NCBI GenBank assembly: GCA_947599925.1
Contig: CANQFT010000003.1
Coordinates: forward strand, 62,001 to 126,000
Source of the DNA: an uncultured Oscillospiraceae bacterium
GTDB taxonomy: Bacteria; Bacillota; Clostridia; Oscillospirales; Oscillospiraceae
DNA length: 64,000 bases
Direction of reading: 5' to 3'
The position numbers and the translations under genes were made by a program. Shown in pieces: positions 46,453-56,200 of this stretch. The number at the start of each line of letters is the position of its first letter. Position 1 is the stretch's first letter. The notes beneath the pieces are model-generated. The model was given only the letters and a program-made list of their open reading frames with translations. It had not been told where the DNA came from and did not search any database.

Positions 46453-46619
46453 GTTCCCCACCTCACAAATGATCCGCGGCCCATCTCGCCCTCGCCGCCC
46501 AACCTTACAGCTTGTCCTCGCCGCCCAACCTCGCAGCCCGGCCAATCTCGCAGTCCGTCCTCACAGCCTGTCCCGGCGGCTCGTCCCCGCAGCCTGTCCC
46601 AATTTTATGAACTGTCCCA
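46453..46619 (-). repeat. Degenerate tandem repeats in the hemW 5' leader
   Basis: On the minus strand about 160 bases are built of related units: TTGGGCGGCGAGG occurs twice exactly (46490-46502 and 46516-46528 on the plus strand as its complement), GCTGYGAGG-like units occur about five times, and TTGGGACAG occurs twice. The leader is downstream of a promoter and upstream of the TTG start. Confidence 0.7.
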
Positions 46620-46648
46620 ATTATAGTACAGGATCCTCCGGCGCGCAA
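46620..46648 (-). promoter_or_regulatory. Sigma-A promoter of the hemW operon
   Basis: TTGCGC, a 17-base spacer, then TATAAT on the minus strand. The -10 overlaps the stop codon of the RNase M5 gene. Confidence 0.7.
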
Positions 46649-47451
46649 CGGAGAATTTTTGCCACCTCGTCCAGCGTGACCGTCAGGTTCAGCACATCCA
46701 TCAGGGCGTTTGCGGACAGATTTTCCGGCAGACCCAGGGCCTTTTGCAACTTTTTTCGCCGGTTGGCCGCTTGGCTAACGCCCGTTAGCCCAAGTTGGTA
46801 CAGGACCGCCTTTGTAAAGGGCCTTGCCTTTACACCCTCCCCGTTCTCCCAGGTGGCGCCGGCGGCGTCCAGGGCCCGGAGGAGGGTGGCCCGGTCCATG
46901 CCCTCCACCCCCAGCTTGCCCTCCTTGCCGGGGGCGCGCTTGCGCCGCTCCTTGCCGGGGACGTCGGGGATGTAGGCCATCTTCACCTGCCCGGCGGGGA
47001 GGATGCCCTTGAGGTAGTTGCGGATGACCAGGCCCGCGCCGTCGGCGTCGGTGAGCACCACGAGGCCCCGCTGGGCGGCCAGGCGGCGGAGAAGGGCGAC
47101 TTTTTGGGCGTCCTTGAAAATGCCGAAGCCATCGGTGGTCAGGATCAGGGCGTCTACCACCTGGGACAGCGTGTTTTTGTCGTATTTGCCCTCCACCAAG
47201 AGGACTTCCCGGATGGCCTGTTTCGCCGTGAGCTTGTCCATAGACCCGTCCGCAGACTTGGCCGTGGGGGTGGCCGCGGGCTTGTCCGCGGGGCTGCCCG
47301 CGGGGGTGGCCATGGGACTTGCCGCGGGGGTGGCCATGGGCACGGCCGGGCTGTCCACGGGCTTGGACGTGGGACTGGCCACGGGCATGGCCGGGCTGTC
47401 CCCGGGCTTGGCTGCGGGGGTGGCCGCGGGGGTGTTCGTGGGCTTATCCAT
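46621..47451 (-). CDS. rnmV: Ribonuclease M5 with a Pro/Ala/Ser/Thr-rich N-terminal extension
   Basis: 276 residues if it begins at the ATG at 47451, which overlaps the end of holA by 8 bases. Residues 1-70 are low-complexity P/A/S/T/K repeats (MATPAASPMATPAGSP type). The known protein begins near residue 71 with KQAIREVLLVEGKYDKNTL, a Toprim motif with the catalytic Glu, and continues with VVLTDADGAG. It matures 5S rRNA from its precursor. Neither the ATG at 47451 nor the internal ATG at 47241 has a good ribosome-binding site, so the start is unsure. If the extension is translated it is unusual for the family. Confidence 0.88.
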   Translation of the reverse strand: MDKPTNTPAATPAAKPGDSPAMPVASPTSKPVDSPAVPMATPAASPMATPAGSPADKPAATPTAKSADGSMDKLTAKQAIREVLLVEGKYDKNTLSQVVDALILTTDGFGIFKDAQKVALLRRLAAQRGLVVLTDADGAGLVIRNYLKGILPAGQVKMAYIPDVPGKERRKRAPGKEGKLGVEGMDRATLLRALDAAGATWENGEGVKARPFTKAVLYQLGLTGVSQAANRRKKLQKALGLPENLSANALMDVLNLTVTLDEVAKILRCAPEDPVL

Positions 47452-48475
47452 GGGCCAGGGTGAGGACCAGGGAGGTGAGCACGTCCTGGGGGCGGTTGCC
47501 GGTGGATTTCAGCGCCAGGTCCGCCGCCGCCGCTGCCTGGAGCGCCTGACAGCACCAGGCCAGGCTCACCCGCTGGGCGGCGGCCATGAGCTTGGAGGCG
47601 GGATAGGGGTGCATCTTCCACAGCGCCGCCAGGTCGTCGGCGTCCCGGTGGCTCTCCAGGGCCAGGCGGGCGGCGTAGAGCTGGCGCAGGTACTTGCCCA
47701 GGGCGCCCAGGATCGCGTAGGGCGTCTCCTGCAGGTGGAGCAGGTCGGCCAGGGTGGTCATGGCCTTGTCATACCGCTGGGCGCTGAGCTGGTCGGTGAG
47801 CTGAAAGACCACGGCGTCCAGCCGACGGGTGGCCACGGCGTCAATGTCCTGGCGGGTGATACGCCGCTGTTTGGCGTAGGCGCCGATCTTGCCGATCTCC
47901 CCAGCCAGGTCGTGCATCAGATCGCCGCAGAGGAAGATGAGGTAGCGGCACTGCTGGTCATCGATGTCGTGGCCGGTGGCCTTGAAGCGGCGGACGATCC
48001 AGTCCGACAAGACCCCCTGCTCCTGGCGGGGGAACTCCACCACCAGGCCGTGGTCCCGCAGACTGGCGTAGAGCTTGGTGCGGGCGTCGGGCTTGTAGGG
48101 CAGGACGTCGTAGACAAAGATCAGGCAGAGGTAGTCGGGCAGGTCGGCAAAGTAGTCCATCAGGGCGTCCCTGTCGGCCTCGGAGAGCTTGAAGAGGTCG
48201 AAGTCGGTGACGAGCACCAGGGTGCGCGGGGCCATCATGGGCAGGCAGTCGCAGGCGGCGGCGATGTCCCGGACGGTCACGTCCTTGCCCTCCAGACGCT
48301 TGCAGTTGAAGGTCTCCAGCCCAGGCTCCAAAAGCTGTTCCCGGACGCGGGAGAGGTAGTGGTCCCGGAGGTAGGTCTCCTCGCCGTGGAACACATAGAG
48401 CTGTCCAAGGCTCCTGTCCCTGAGCTGTGCCTTCAGGGTCTTGAGGGCTGACTGGTCAGGTTTTTTTTGCGGCAT
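47444..48475 (-). CDS. holA: DNA polymerase III subunit delta
   Basis: 343 residues from the ATG at 48475, with AAAGGAGG upstream. LYVFHGEETYLRDHYL at the N-terminus and the three-domain clamp-loader layout match HolA (YqeN). It opens the sliding clamp within the clamp-loader complex. It follows comEC in the same operon (28 bases), a common Firmicute arrangement (comEC-holA), and overlaps the RNase M5 gene. Confidence 0.93.
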   Translation of the reverse strand: MPQKKPDQSALKTLKAQLRDRSLGQLYVFHGEETYLRDHYLSRVREQLLEPGLETFNCKRLEGKDVTVRDIAAACDCLPMMAPRTLVLVTDFDLFKLSEADRDALMDYFADLPDYLCLIFVYDVLPYKPDARTKLYASLRDHGLVVEFPRQEQGVLSDWIVRRFKATGHDIDDQQCRYLIFLCGDLMHDLAGEIGKIGAYAKQRRITRQDIDAVATRRLDAVVFQLTDQLSAQRYDKAMTTLADLLHLQETPYAILGALGKYLRQLYAARLALESHRDADDLAALWKMHPYPASKLMAAAQRVSLAWCCQALQAAAAADLALKSTGNRPQDVLTSLVLTLAHG

Positions 48476-48503
48476 GGCAGGGGCCTCCTTTCGCGGCGGG
48501 AAC

Positions 48504-50768
48504 TCAGGAAAAGCGGACGGTGAGCGTGCCCTCTTGGTCGGTGCGGCGGACCTGGGCGCCCAGCTGGGCCAGGCGGGACAGGGTCTCGTCCCCCGGATGC
48601 CCGTAGACATTCTCCCCGCAGGAGATGAGGACGGTCTCCGGGTCGATGGCGTTGAGCAGGGCTTGGCCGGAGGCGTGGTTGGAGCCGTGGTGCCCGGCCA
48701 CCAACACCTGACAGCGGCCAAGGGACGCGTGGGCCACCAGGTCCGCCTCCACAGCGGTGTTCATATCCCCGGTGACAAGGGCGGCGTATGGCCCATAGCG
48801 GAACTGGACGCTGGCCCCCTCCTCGTTGGCGCCCCCGTCGCCCAGAGGGGCGAACACGGTGAGCTGGGCCCGGCCCAGGGAGAGGGCGCTGTCCCCGTCC
48901 AGCCAGGTGACGGCGGCCCCCTCCGCCCTGGCCAGGTCCAGGATGTGGGCCTGGGTCTCCAGGTCGTGGTCCATCCGGGGCAGGACCAGACGGCGGACGG
49001 TCAGGCGGTGGAACAGGGCGTCCAGGCCACTGATGTGGTCGGTGTGGTAGTGGGTCAGGAGCAGGGCGTCCAGAACGGCGACGCCCCTGTCGTTGAGGTA
49101 GTCGGCGCAGACGTCCCCAGGGTCCTCCGGACCGCTGCCGCCGCAGTCGATGAGGGCGGTATGGCCTTGCGAGGCCAGGAGCACGCTCTGGCCCTGGCCC
49201 ACGTCCAGCACGGTCAGGGTCGCGCCGGCTCCGGCGAAGCTCCAGCCCGTGGCGGCCACGGCGGAGAGGACCATGGCCGAGCCGCACAGGAGGAACAGCC
49301 AGCCCCGGTGCCGTTGCCGCCGCCAAAGCAGGAGGATGAACACCAGGGCGTATACCCCTCCGAGGGCCACGGGGTAGTACCCCTGGAAGGAGACGGCGCA
49401 GTAGGGGAAGGCGGAAAAGCACCGGGCCACAAGGGCCACATACCGCCCCGGCCAGGCCAGGACCGCGCCCAGACAGGCCGCCAGGCCGGGCCAGAGCATC
49501 CCCACCAGGCCCGCCGTCAGCGTTCCGGCAAAGAGCGCCGAGGCCACCGGCAGGACCAGGAGATTGGTCAGCGGCGCCAAAAGGGAGATGGAGCCAAAGT
49601 AGTACGTCGAGAGGGGCATGGTGAACACCATGGCGCCAAGGGAGGCGGCCAGGAGCTGCCAGATCCGCGGAAGCAGCCGACCGCCCCAGCGGGTCAGCTT
49701 GCCCCGCTCAGGCAGGCGCAGACGGTTGAGACAGGCGAAGGCGCGGGGCGTCACCACCGCGATGCCCATCACCGCCGCGAAGGACATCTGCAGTCCCACG
49801 TTGGCCGCCGAGAAGGGATCGACCAGCAAGAGCAGGGCCAGGGCCCCGGTGATGGTGGTCCAGCGGTCCTCCTCCCTGCCCAGCAGGTCCGCCGTCAGAA
49901 ACGCAAGCTGGAAGATACAGGCCCGCATCACAGAGGCCGTGGCCCCCACCGCCAGGGCAAACAACACCACCACCGGCGCGCACACCCAGAACCTCCGGCG
50001 AGGGTCCATGCCGGTGAAGAGGGTGAGAAAGCTCACCAGAAAGCACACGTGCATCCCGCTGACGGCCACAAGGTGGACGGTGCCCGTCCGGGCCAGGTCG
50101 GTGCGGGTCCTGGGGCTCATGGCGGTCTTGTCCCCGGTGACAAGGGCGGCCAGAAGGCCAGATACGTCCTGGGGTACGGCGGCCTGGATGGAGGCGGAGA
50201 GCTTTCGGCCCCAGTGGGTGGGCAGACACCACCAGGGCACGGACCCGGCGGGCTCCACCTTCAGGTCCGACCGGGGCCGCAGGGTCAGAAAGACGCCGTA
50301 GGTGGCGGCGGTGGTGAACCGGGTCTCCTCCTCCAGCGCGGTCTGGGCGCAGTCGCACACGGCGGTGACCTTGTCCCCAGGGTCCAGCTCCAGCAGTTCC
50401 GCGCCGGAGTAGAGGGTGGCTTTGACCGGCACGCCGCCCTGGGTCACCCAGCAGGGGACGCGCGCGCCGTAGTCGGTGGGCTGGGCGGGCTCGCTAATCA
50501 CGGCGGTGACGGACAGGCGGCGGGAGTCCAGCGCCTCCGCCGGGGCAAAAAATACCGCCCGGAAAGCGCCACACCACAGCAGCGCCGCGGCCGCGCCCAG
50601 GCAGACAAGGACGCCGGGCCGGACCCCGCGCCAGACAAAGACCCCCGCCGGGGCCAGCAGTCCAAGGCCCAGGGGCACCCACCAGGCCGTGGGCAACAGG
50701 TAGACCGCGGCGAAGATGGCCGCGGAAAAGGCCGCGCACAGCCACAGGCCACGGCGATACCCGCTCAC
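48504..50768 (-). CDS. comEC: ComEC/Rec2 DNA-uptake channel protein
   Basis: 754 residues. The GTG at 50768 overlaps the pyrB stop (GTGA), so the genes are coupled. N-terminal membrane helices and a soluble domain lead to the Competence domain (about 220-500, with VHLVAVSGMHVCFLVSF). The C-terminal metallo-beta-lactamase domain has VLDVGQGQSVLLAS, LTHYHTDHISG and VAGHHGS. The full-length form supports DNA import. No other competence genes are in the window. Confidence 0.94.
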   Translation of the reverse strand: MSGYRRGLWLCAAFSAAIFAAVYLLPTAWWVPLGLGLLAPAGVFVWRGVRPGVLVCLGAAAALLWCGAFRAVFFAPAEALDSRRLSVTAVISEPAQPTDYGARVPCWVTQGGVPVKATLYSGAELLELDPGDKVTAVCDCAQTALEEETRFTTAATYGVFLTLRPRSDLKVEPAGSVPWWCLPTHWGRKLSASIQAAVPQDVSGLLAALVTGDKTAMSPRTRTDLARTGTVHLVAVSGMHVCFLVSFLTLFTGMDPRRRFWVCAPVVVLFALAVGATASVMRACIFQLAFLTADLLGREEDRWTTITGALALLLLVDPFSAANVGLQMSFAAVMGIAVVTPRAFACLNRLRLPERGKLTRWGGRLLPRIWQLLAASLGAMVFTMPLSTYYFGSISLLAPLTNLLVLPVASALFAGTLTAGLVGMLWPGLAACLGAVLAWPGRYVALVARCFSAFPYCAVSFQGYYPVALGGVYALVFILLLWRRQRHRGWLFLLCGSAMVLSAVAATGWSFAGAGATLTVLDVGQGQSVLLASQGHTALIDCGGSGPEDPGDVCADYLNDRGVAVLDALLLTHYHTDHISGLDALFHRLTVRRLVLPRMDHDLETQAHILDLARAEGAAVTWLDGDSALSLGRAQLTVFAPLGDGGANEEGASVQFRYGPYAALVTGDMNTAVEADLVAHASLGRCQVLVAGHHGSNHASGQALLNAIDPETVLISCGENVYGHPGDETLSRLAQLGAQVRRTDQEGTLTVRFS

Positions 50769-51826
50769 GTCAGCGCCTTGTCGCAAAAGCCACAGCAGGT
50801 CTGCCCCTCCAGCTGGCGGTCCAGAGGCGGGAGATACCACTCGGTCTGGGTGATGCAGGTGGGGTTTTGACAGCGCTGGCCCCCGCCGATGGCCACGGCG
50901 GGCACGCTGTCCCACCGGGGCTGGTTGGCCAGGTCATAGAGCAGGGCCATGCGGGCGAACATCCCGTAGCGGGCCTGCTGGAAGTAGACGGCTCTGGGGT
51001 CGTCGTCCACGTCCACATGGATCTCGTCCACACGGGGCAGCGGGTGCATGACAAGCAGGTCGGCCTTGGCGCGGCGGAGCTTGTCACGGGTGAGGATGTA
51101 GACCCCCTTACAGCGCTCGTATTCCAAGGGGTCCACAAAACGCTCCCGCTGGATGCGGGTCATATACAGCACGTCCAGCTGGGGAATGACGGACTCCAGC
51201 CCCGTGACCTCCAGAAGCGGCATACCGTGGGCCCGCATGAAGGCCTTCATGTACTCCGGCAGGACCAGGTCCCGCGGGGAGATGAGGTAGAAGCGGACGT
51301 TTTCAAACTTGGACATGGCCTTGATCAGAGAGTGGACAGTGCGGCCGTTTTTCAGATCGCCGCAGACCCCGATGGTCAGGCCGTCCACACTGCCCCGCAG
51401 ACGCTGGATGGTGGTCAGGTCGGCGATGGTCTGGGTGGGGTGCATATGGCCGCCGTCCCCGGCGTTGATGACGGGGACGTTGGCGTAGAGCGAGGCGGCC
51501 TTGGCCGCGCCCTCCCAGGGCGTTCGCATGACGATGACGTCGGCATAGCCGGAGACCATTTTGATGGTGTCTTTCAGGCTCTCGCCCTTGGCGGTGGAGG
51601 AGCTTTTGGGGTCGGCGAAGCCAAACACGCTGCCGCCCAAGCGGAGCATGGCGGTCTGGAAGGAGAAGTTGGTGCGGGTGGAGGGCTCGTAAAAGAGGGT
51701 GGCGCAGACCTTGCCCCGGCAGGCGTCCAGGTAGTCCTCCGGATGGTCCATGATGTCCTGGGTGCGGGCGTACAGCGCGTCCCACTCCGAGCGGGTCATG
51801 TCCCCGAAGTCGATCAGATGTCGCAC
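50765..51826 (-). CDS. pyrB: Aspartate carbamoyltransferase with PyrI-like zinc tail
   Basis: 353 residues from a GTG at 51826, with AAGGAGG upstream. It makes carbamoyl-aspartate, the committed step of pyrimidine synthesis. FYEPSTRTNFSFQTAMLRLGG (carbamoyl-phosphate loop), the 80s-like loop with SSSTAKGESLKDT, HPTQTIADL, and MHPLPRVDEI are all intact. The normal enzyme ends near residue 310; here a tail has C319-x4-C324 (CQNPTC) and C345-x2-C348 (CGFC), the pattern of the zinc domain of the regulatory chain PyrI. The nucleotide-binding half of PyrI is absent. Followed directly by comEC. Confidence 0.93.
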   Translation of the reverse strand: MRHLIDFGDMTRSEWDALYARTQDIMDHPEDYLDACRGKVCATLFYEPSTRTNFSFQTAMLRLGGSVFGFADPKSSSTAKGESLKDTIKMVSGYADVIVMRTPWEGAAKAASLYANVPVINAGDGGHMHPTQTIADLTTIQRLRGSVDGLTIGVCGDLKNGRTVHSLIKAMSKFENVRFYLISPRDLVLPEYMKAFMRAHGMPLLEVTGLESVIPQLDVLYMTRIQRERFVDPLEYERCKGVYILTRDKLRRAKADLLVMHPLPRVDEIHVDVDDDPRAVYFQQARYGMFARMALLYDLANQPRWDSVPAVAIGGGQRCQNPTCITQTEWYLPPLDRQLEGQTCCGFCDKALT

Positions 51827-51936
51827 GCGGCCACCTCCTTCCCGGAAGATCTGGCGGCGCGACGGCGCCACAGGCGCGGGTTCGCCTGTTTTCCGCCGTG
51901 ATTTTCCGCCGTTCCTCTCCGCCGCTATTTTTCGCC

Positions 51937-51965
51937 ATTATAGCATATCCCAAGGGGCCGGGCAA
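51937..51965 (-). promoter_or_regulatory. Sigma-A promoter of the pyrB-comEC-holA-rnmV operon
   Basis: TTGCCC, a 17-base spacer ending TGC, then TATAAT on the minus strand. The leader of about 100 bases has two direct copies of ACGGCGGAAAA (about 51883-51908). No PyrR-binding sequence is seen. Confidence 0.75.
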
Positions 51966-51989
51966 GCCCCTTGGGGGCGTTTGGGGACG

Positions 51990-52022
51990 AAAAAACTCCG
52001 GGGCGGACGCCCCGGAGTTTTG
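51990..52022 (-). terminator. Intrinsic terminator after ilvE
   Basis: AACTCCGGGGCG and its complement with a short loop; T-run on the minus strand. Confidence 0.9.
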
Positions 52023-52028
52023 GGTGTA

Positions 52029-53090
52029 TCAGAGTTCCACGCTCCAGCCGTAGGGGTCGGGCTCGGTGCCCCACTGGATGCCGGTGAGGGTGTCGTAGAG
52101 CTTTTGGGAGAGGGGGCCGATCTGACCGCCGTTGATCTCCACGCTCTTGCCGCCCCAGGCCAGGGTGCCGATGGGGGAGATGACGGCGGCGGTGCCGCTG
52201 CCCCACGCCTCCTCCAGCTTGCCGCTCTCGGCGGCGTCAAAGAGCTCCTGGGCGGTGATGAGCCGCTCTTCCACCACATAGCCCCAGTCCCGCAGAAGGT
52301 CCAGGCAGGAGCGGCGGGTGACGCCGGGGAGGATGGAGCCGGTGAGTTTGGGGGTGACGACCTTGCCGTCGATCTTGAAGAGGACGTTCATGGCGCCCAC
52401 TTCCTCGATGTACTTGCGCTCCACGCCGTCCAGCCACAAAACCTGGGAGAAGCCCTTCTCCTCCGCCCGCTCCCCGGCGCGGATGGAGGCGGCGTAGTTC
52501 CCGCCGCACTTGGTGAAGCCCGTGCCGCCCCGGACGGCCCGGACGTCCTCATCCTCCACGTAGATCTTCACCGGGTTCAGGCCCTCTTTGTAGTAGGCCC
52601 CCACGGGACAGCAGATGATGGAGAAGATGTAGCTGTGGGAGGCGTGGACACCCAGAGAGGCGTCGGTGGCGATGACAAAGGGGCGGATGTAGAGCGAGGT
52701 GCCCGGCTGGTCCGGCACCCACCGCTCGTCGGCCTTGACCGCGGCCCGGACCGCCGCCACAAAGTCCTCCTCGGGGATGGTGGGGATGCACAGCCGCTCA
52801 CAGGAGCTCTGGAACCGCCTGGCGTTCTCCGTGGGCCGGAAGAGGCGCACGCCGCCGTCAGGGGCGCGGTATGCCTTCAAGCCCTCGAACACCTCCTGGG
52901 CGTAGTGAAACACCATGGCGCAGGGCTCCAGGGCGATGGGGCCGTAGGGGACGATGCGGGCGTCGTGCCAGCCCTGGCCGGCGTCGTAGTTCATCAGGAA
53001 CATATGGTCGGTGAAGCTCTTGCCAAAGACCAGGGTGTTGGGGTCGGGCAGGGGCTTGAGGGTGGTGGCCTTTTCTACACGGATGTCCAT
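52029..53090 (-). CDS. ilvE: Branched-chain amino acid aminotransferase
   Basis: 353 residues from the ATG at 53090, with AGGAGGAG upstream. It moves the amino group between glutamate and the branched-chain keto acids, using PLP. GLKAYRAPDGGVRLFRPTEN, RPFVIATDASLGV, GTGFTKCGGNYAAS (around the PLP region), SQVLWLDGVERKYIEEVG and GSGTAAVISPIG mark the type II (about 350-residue) class. It is monocistronic with a strong extended -10 promoter. No other branched-chain gene is in the window. Confidence 0.95.
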   Translation of the reverse strand: MDIRVEKATTLKPLPDPNTLVFGKSFTDHMFLMNYDAGQGWHDARIVPYGPIALEPCAMVFHYAQEVFEGLKAYRAPDGGVRLFRPTENARRFQSSCERLCIPTIPEEDFVAAVRAAVKADERWVPDQPGTSLYIRPFVIATDASLGVHASHSYIFSIICCPVGAYYKEGLNPVKIYVEDEDVRAVRGGTGFTKCGGNYAASIRAGERAEEKGFSQVLWLDGVERKYIEEVGAMNVLFKIDGKVVTPKLTGSILPGVTRRSCLDLLRDWGYVVEERLITAQELFDAAESGKLEEAWGSGTAAVISPIGTLAWGGKSVEINGGQIGPLSQKLYDTLTGIQWGTEPDPYGWSVEL

Positions 53091-53144
53091 GAAAATCTCC
53101 TCCTGTTTGGGCGGCGCGTCCAAAGTCTGGTGTAGTCGAAGCCT

Positions 53145-53173
53145 AGTATAGCAAGTTTCCCATCAAAATGCAA
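53145..53173 (-). promoter_or_regulatory. Sigma-A promoter of ilvE
   Basis: TTGCAT, a 17-base spacer ending TGC (extended -10), then TATACT on the minus strand, 55 bases before the start. Confidence 0.8.
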
Positions 53174-53212
53174 GAGGGGGCGGGGAAAATTGCATATCCC
53201 AGGGGCGCGCCC

Positions 53213-56200
53213 TCACTCCGTCCAGCTCCCAGCCTGGCACTGCGGGGCGCTGGCATTGTCCAGCAGGAACACCTTGACCGCGGCGGCCTGGTCCATGGGC
53301 AGGTCGCCGCCCAGCTCCAGGGTCTGCTCCCCGGCCTCCACCGTCTGGCTGACCAGCGCCAGCAACTTGCCGTTTTCATCGTACAGTCCGCACAGGACGG
53401 CCCCCGGCACGCCGGCCTTTACCGTCACCGTCACCGAGCCATCGTCCTCCGGCTGGACCGCGTCGAGGGCGCTGTCCAGGGAAAACGCGGGCGTCAGGAG
53501 CACATCCTCGGCGGGCATGGTGAAGGTGAAGGAGCCCTGGCCCCCGTCCGTCACCTCGACAGGATCGCCCTTGGAGCCGTCGGCGGCTTTCTTGTGGACC
53601 TGGAGCCCGCCGATCTGGTAGCCGGAGTCGGCCTGGAGCTTTACGGTGACGGTCGTTTCCGGGCTTGCCTCCGTGGCGGCGGAATCCTCGCCATTGACAC
53701 TGAGGATGGTCCCGCCCTTGACCGCGTCGCCCACAAACACCACGAACTTGTCCGAGATGTTCAGGGGCAGATCCTTGCGGATGGTAATGGTCTGGCCCGG
53801 ATGTCCCGTGGCGTCAGGGTGGGCGAAGGTGATGGCCACGGTGATGGTGCTGGTCCCGGCGGCCTTGCCCTTGAGGGTGGCCGAGCCCAGGGTGTCCTGG
53901 CTGGTGACTTCCACATACTCCGTGCCGTTGCCCGCCGGGGTCCAGGATTGGGCGGTCATTTCATAGGAGGGGTCGGACACCGTCACCGTCACGGTCTCCT
54001 CATTCTTGTGGGTGTGGAGCAGGACCATCTGGTTGGGGAGGGTGAAGTCCAACTCAGGGAGATAGGCCATGGGGTCGGAGGGGACGGTGCGCCGGCCCTC
54101 CAGCTTGGCGTAGATCTGGCCGCCGGCGTCCAGCAGGGCGCCGCTCTCCAGCTCTACCTCCATATTGCCGCTCTCGGCGAAGACGGTGGCGATCTGGGAG
54201 ATGGGGGTGGCGCAGTCGGCGTCTGAATAGAAGCGGAAGGCGTCGCCCGGCTTCAGCCCGCTGGCCGCCAGGTCCACCACCGCGTAGTCGGGATACTCCG
54301 GGTCGGGCAGGTTATAGAGCCCGGCCAGCTGCACCTTGCGGCTGTCCTCCGCCATGGTGACGGCGAAGGAGCCCGTCACCGGGCTTTCGTAGTTCACCGT
54401 GTCCTGGGGCATGAAGGTCCAGCTGTATTCCGCCTCCAGCTCCGTCACCCGGTTGCCGGGGTCGCTCCACTGGAAGCTGCCCTCCAGCGGCGCGCCGTCC
54501 ACGCCCAGGAACTCCGGCGCGAGAAGCTGGGACAGGGGCGTGCCCTCCAGGGCCGTAAACTCCGGCGTGGGGACAGTCACCTGGGCCTTGGAGACGGTGA
54601 GGGTGTAGTTCTGGGTGGTCACGCCGTACTCCACATCGTGGGCCTCGATGGGGGTGGCGGTGACGGTGAGCTGATAGGTCCCCGCGTTCTGGATCGTCTG
54701 GTGGCAGGTCACAGTCACCTGGGCTTCAGGCTCTGTGGTGATCTGGCGCTCCACCTGCTCGTCCAGGTAGAACACCTGGCCGTCGTAGGGGCGGTTCAGC
54801 AGGCTATCCGGCACGGTGATGGTCACGGGCTTTTCCCGCATCACCTGGACGGTGAGCTGGCCCTCCAGCGTGCCGGTGTAGTTGTTCTGGTCCTCAGGGA
54901 CGAAGGTCCAGCGCAGGTCCTCCTGGGTGGCGTCGGCGGCGAAAGAGCCCTGGGCGTCGGGCAGGCTCCAGGTCCCCGCCACCTCCATGGCCTGGTTGCC
55001 GGCGTTCACCACCCTGCCGGGGATGATCTGGACGGCGCTCTTGGGGCCGTTTTGGTAGCCGGAGGTGGCGGAGGGGTCGCCCAGCTTTTGCAGCGCCGCT
55101 TTTTCCACCACCAGGTTGGCCCCCGCCACGGTGGAGCTGGTGAGGGCGTAGTTGCCGCCGGTGAGGGCGGCGGTGACCGGGTAGCCCGTCTCGTTGGCGG
55201 CGGCGGCGCTTCCCTCGCCGGGGCTGGAGAAGGTGAGGGTGAGGGCGCTGATGTCGTCGCTCCCTTTAAGACCCTCCGCCTCAAAGCTGTCCCGCTGGAA
55301 CAGATAGGTCTCGCCGTAGCGCTTGCTCAGGCGCTCGCCGCCCTTGAGCTTGAGGGTGAGGGGCGCTTGCTCGATGGTCCCGCTGGTGTGGGCCCGGCCC
55401 TCGGCGGGAAGGGTGTAGTTGCCCGCGTCCGCGCCGGAGAGGGCGGAGACGGTGACTGTCACCGCCTTGGCCCGGCCCACGTTGGCGTCGTTGAAGCTGG
55501 CGGTGTAATTGCCCCGCTCCACCGTCACCGTGTCGCCCTGGATGACGTGGCCCACCGCCACGGTGGTGATGGCTGTGGCGTCGGCGGAGCCGTCATAGGT
55601 CTTGCTGGTGGCGGCGGCGGTGAGGGTGACCTCGCGGGGCTGGATGGTCAGGTGTTCCACCAGGCTGGCAGGGGCGTAGTCGTCGTCCCCGGCGTACTCG
55701 GCGCGGATGTCCCACACCCCCACATCGGTGGGCCAGCCCTCCTGCCAGTCACCGCTGGCGTCGTGCCCCTCGCCGGCGCTGCCCTGGTGGAGCTTGTAGC
55801 GCGTGGTGAGCTGGGAAGCATCCAGGGGCTTCTGCTGGCCCTCGTCGGTGTAGCTCATGGTGAAGGCGAGCTGGTGGGGCTTCTTGTCGTAGGTGACGGT
55901 GGTGGGGTATTGGTTGGTGTTCACATGGATGGTGGTGGGGATCTTGTCCAGCACCTTCACCTTCGTCTGGCCGGTGACGGTGGTGTAGTTCACGTTGTCG
56001 GTGGGGGTGAAGGTCCACTGGCAGTCCACGCCGTCTTCGCTGACGCTCTGGCTGAAGGTGGTATCCTCCGGGTCGTCCCACTCCAGAGCGCCCTCCACCC
56101 GCTCGCGGTTATAGGGGTTGATGAAGGCGCCGTTGAGGACGGACTGGTCCAGGCTGTTCCCCTGGCGCACCGCCGTGGCGGTGACGCCGGCGTCACCCTC

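Noticed and set aside
48441-50870. An 809-codon plus-strand frame opposite comEC
   Set aside because: Repetitive Gly/Gln/His/Arg composition, no start signal, and comEC is complete on the minus strand.
51830-51930. PyrR-binding attenuator or T-box in the pyrB leader
   Set aside because: No PyrR-binding sequence, no anti-terminator/terminator pair and no T-box motif could be found; only short direct repeats are present.
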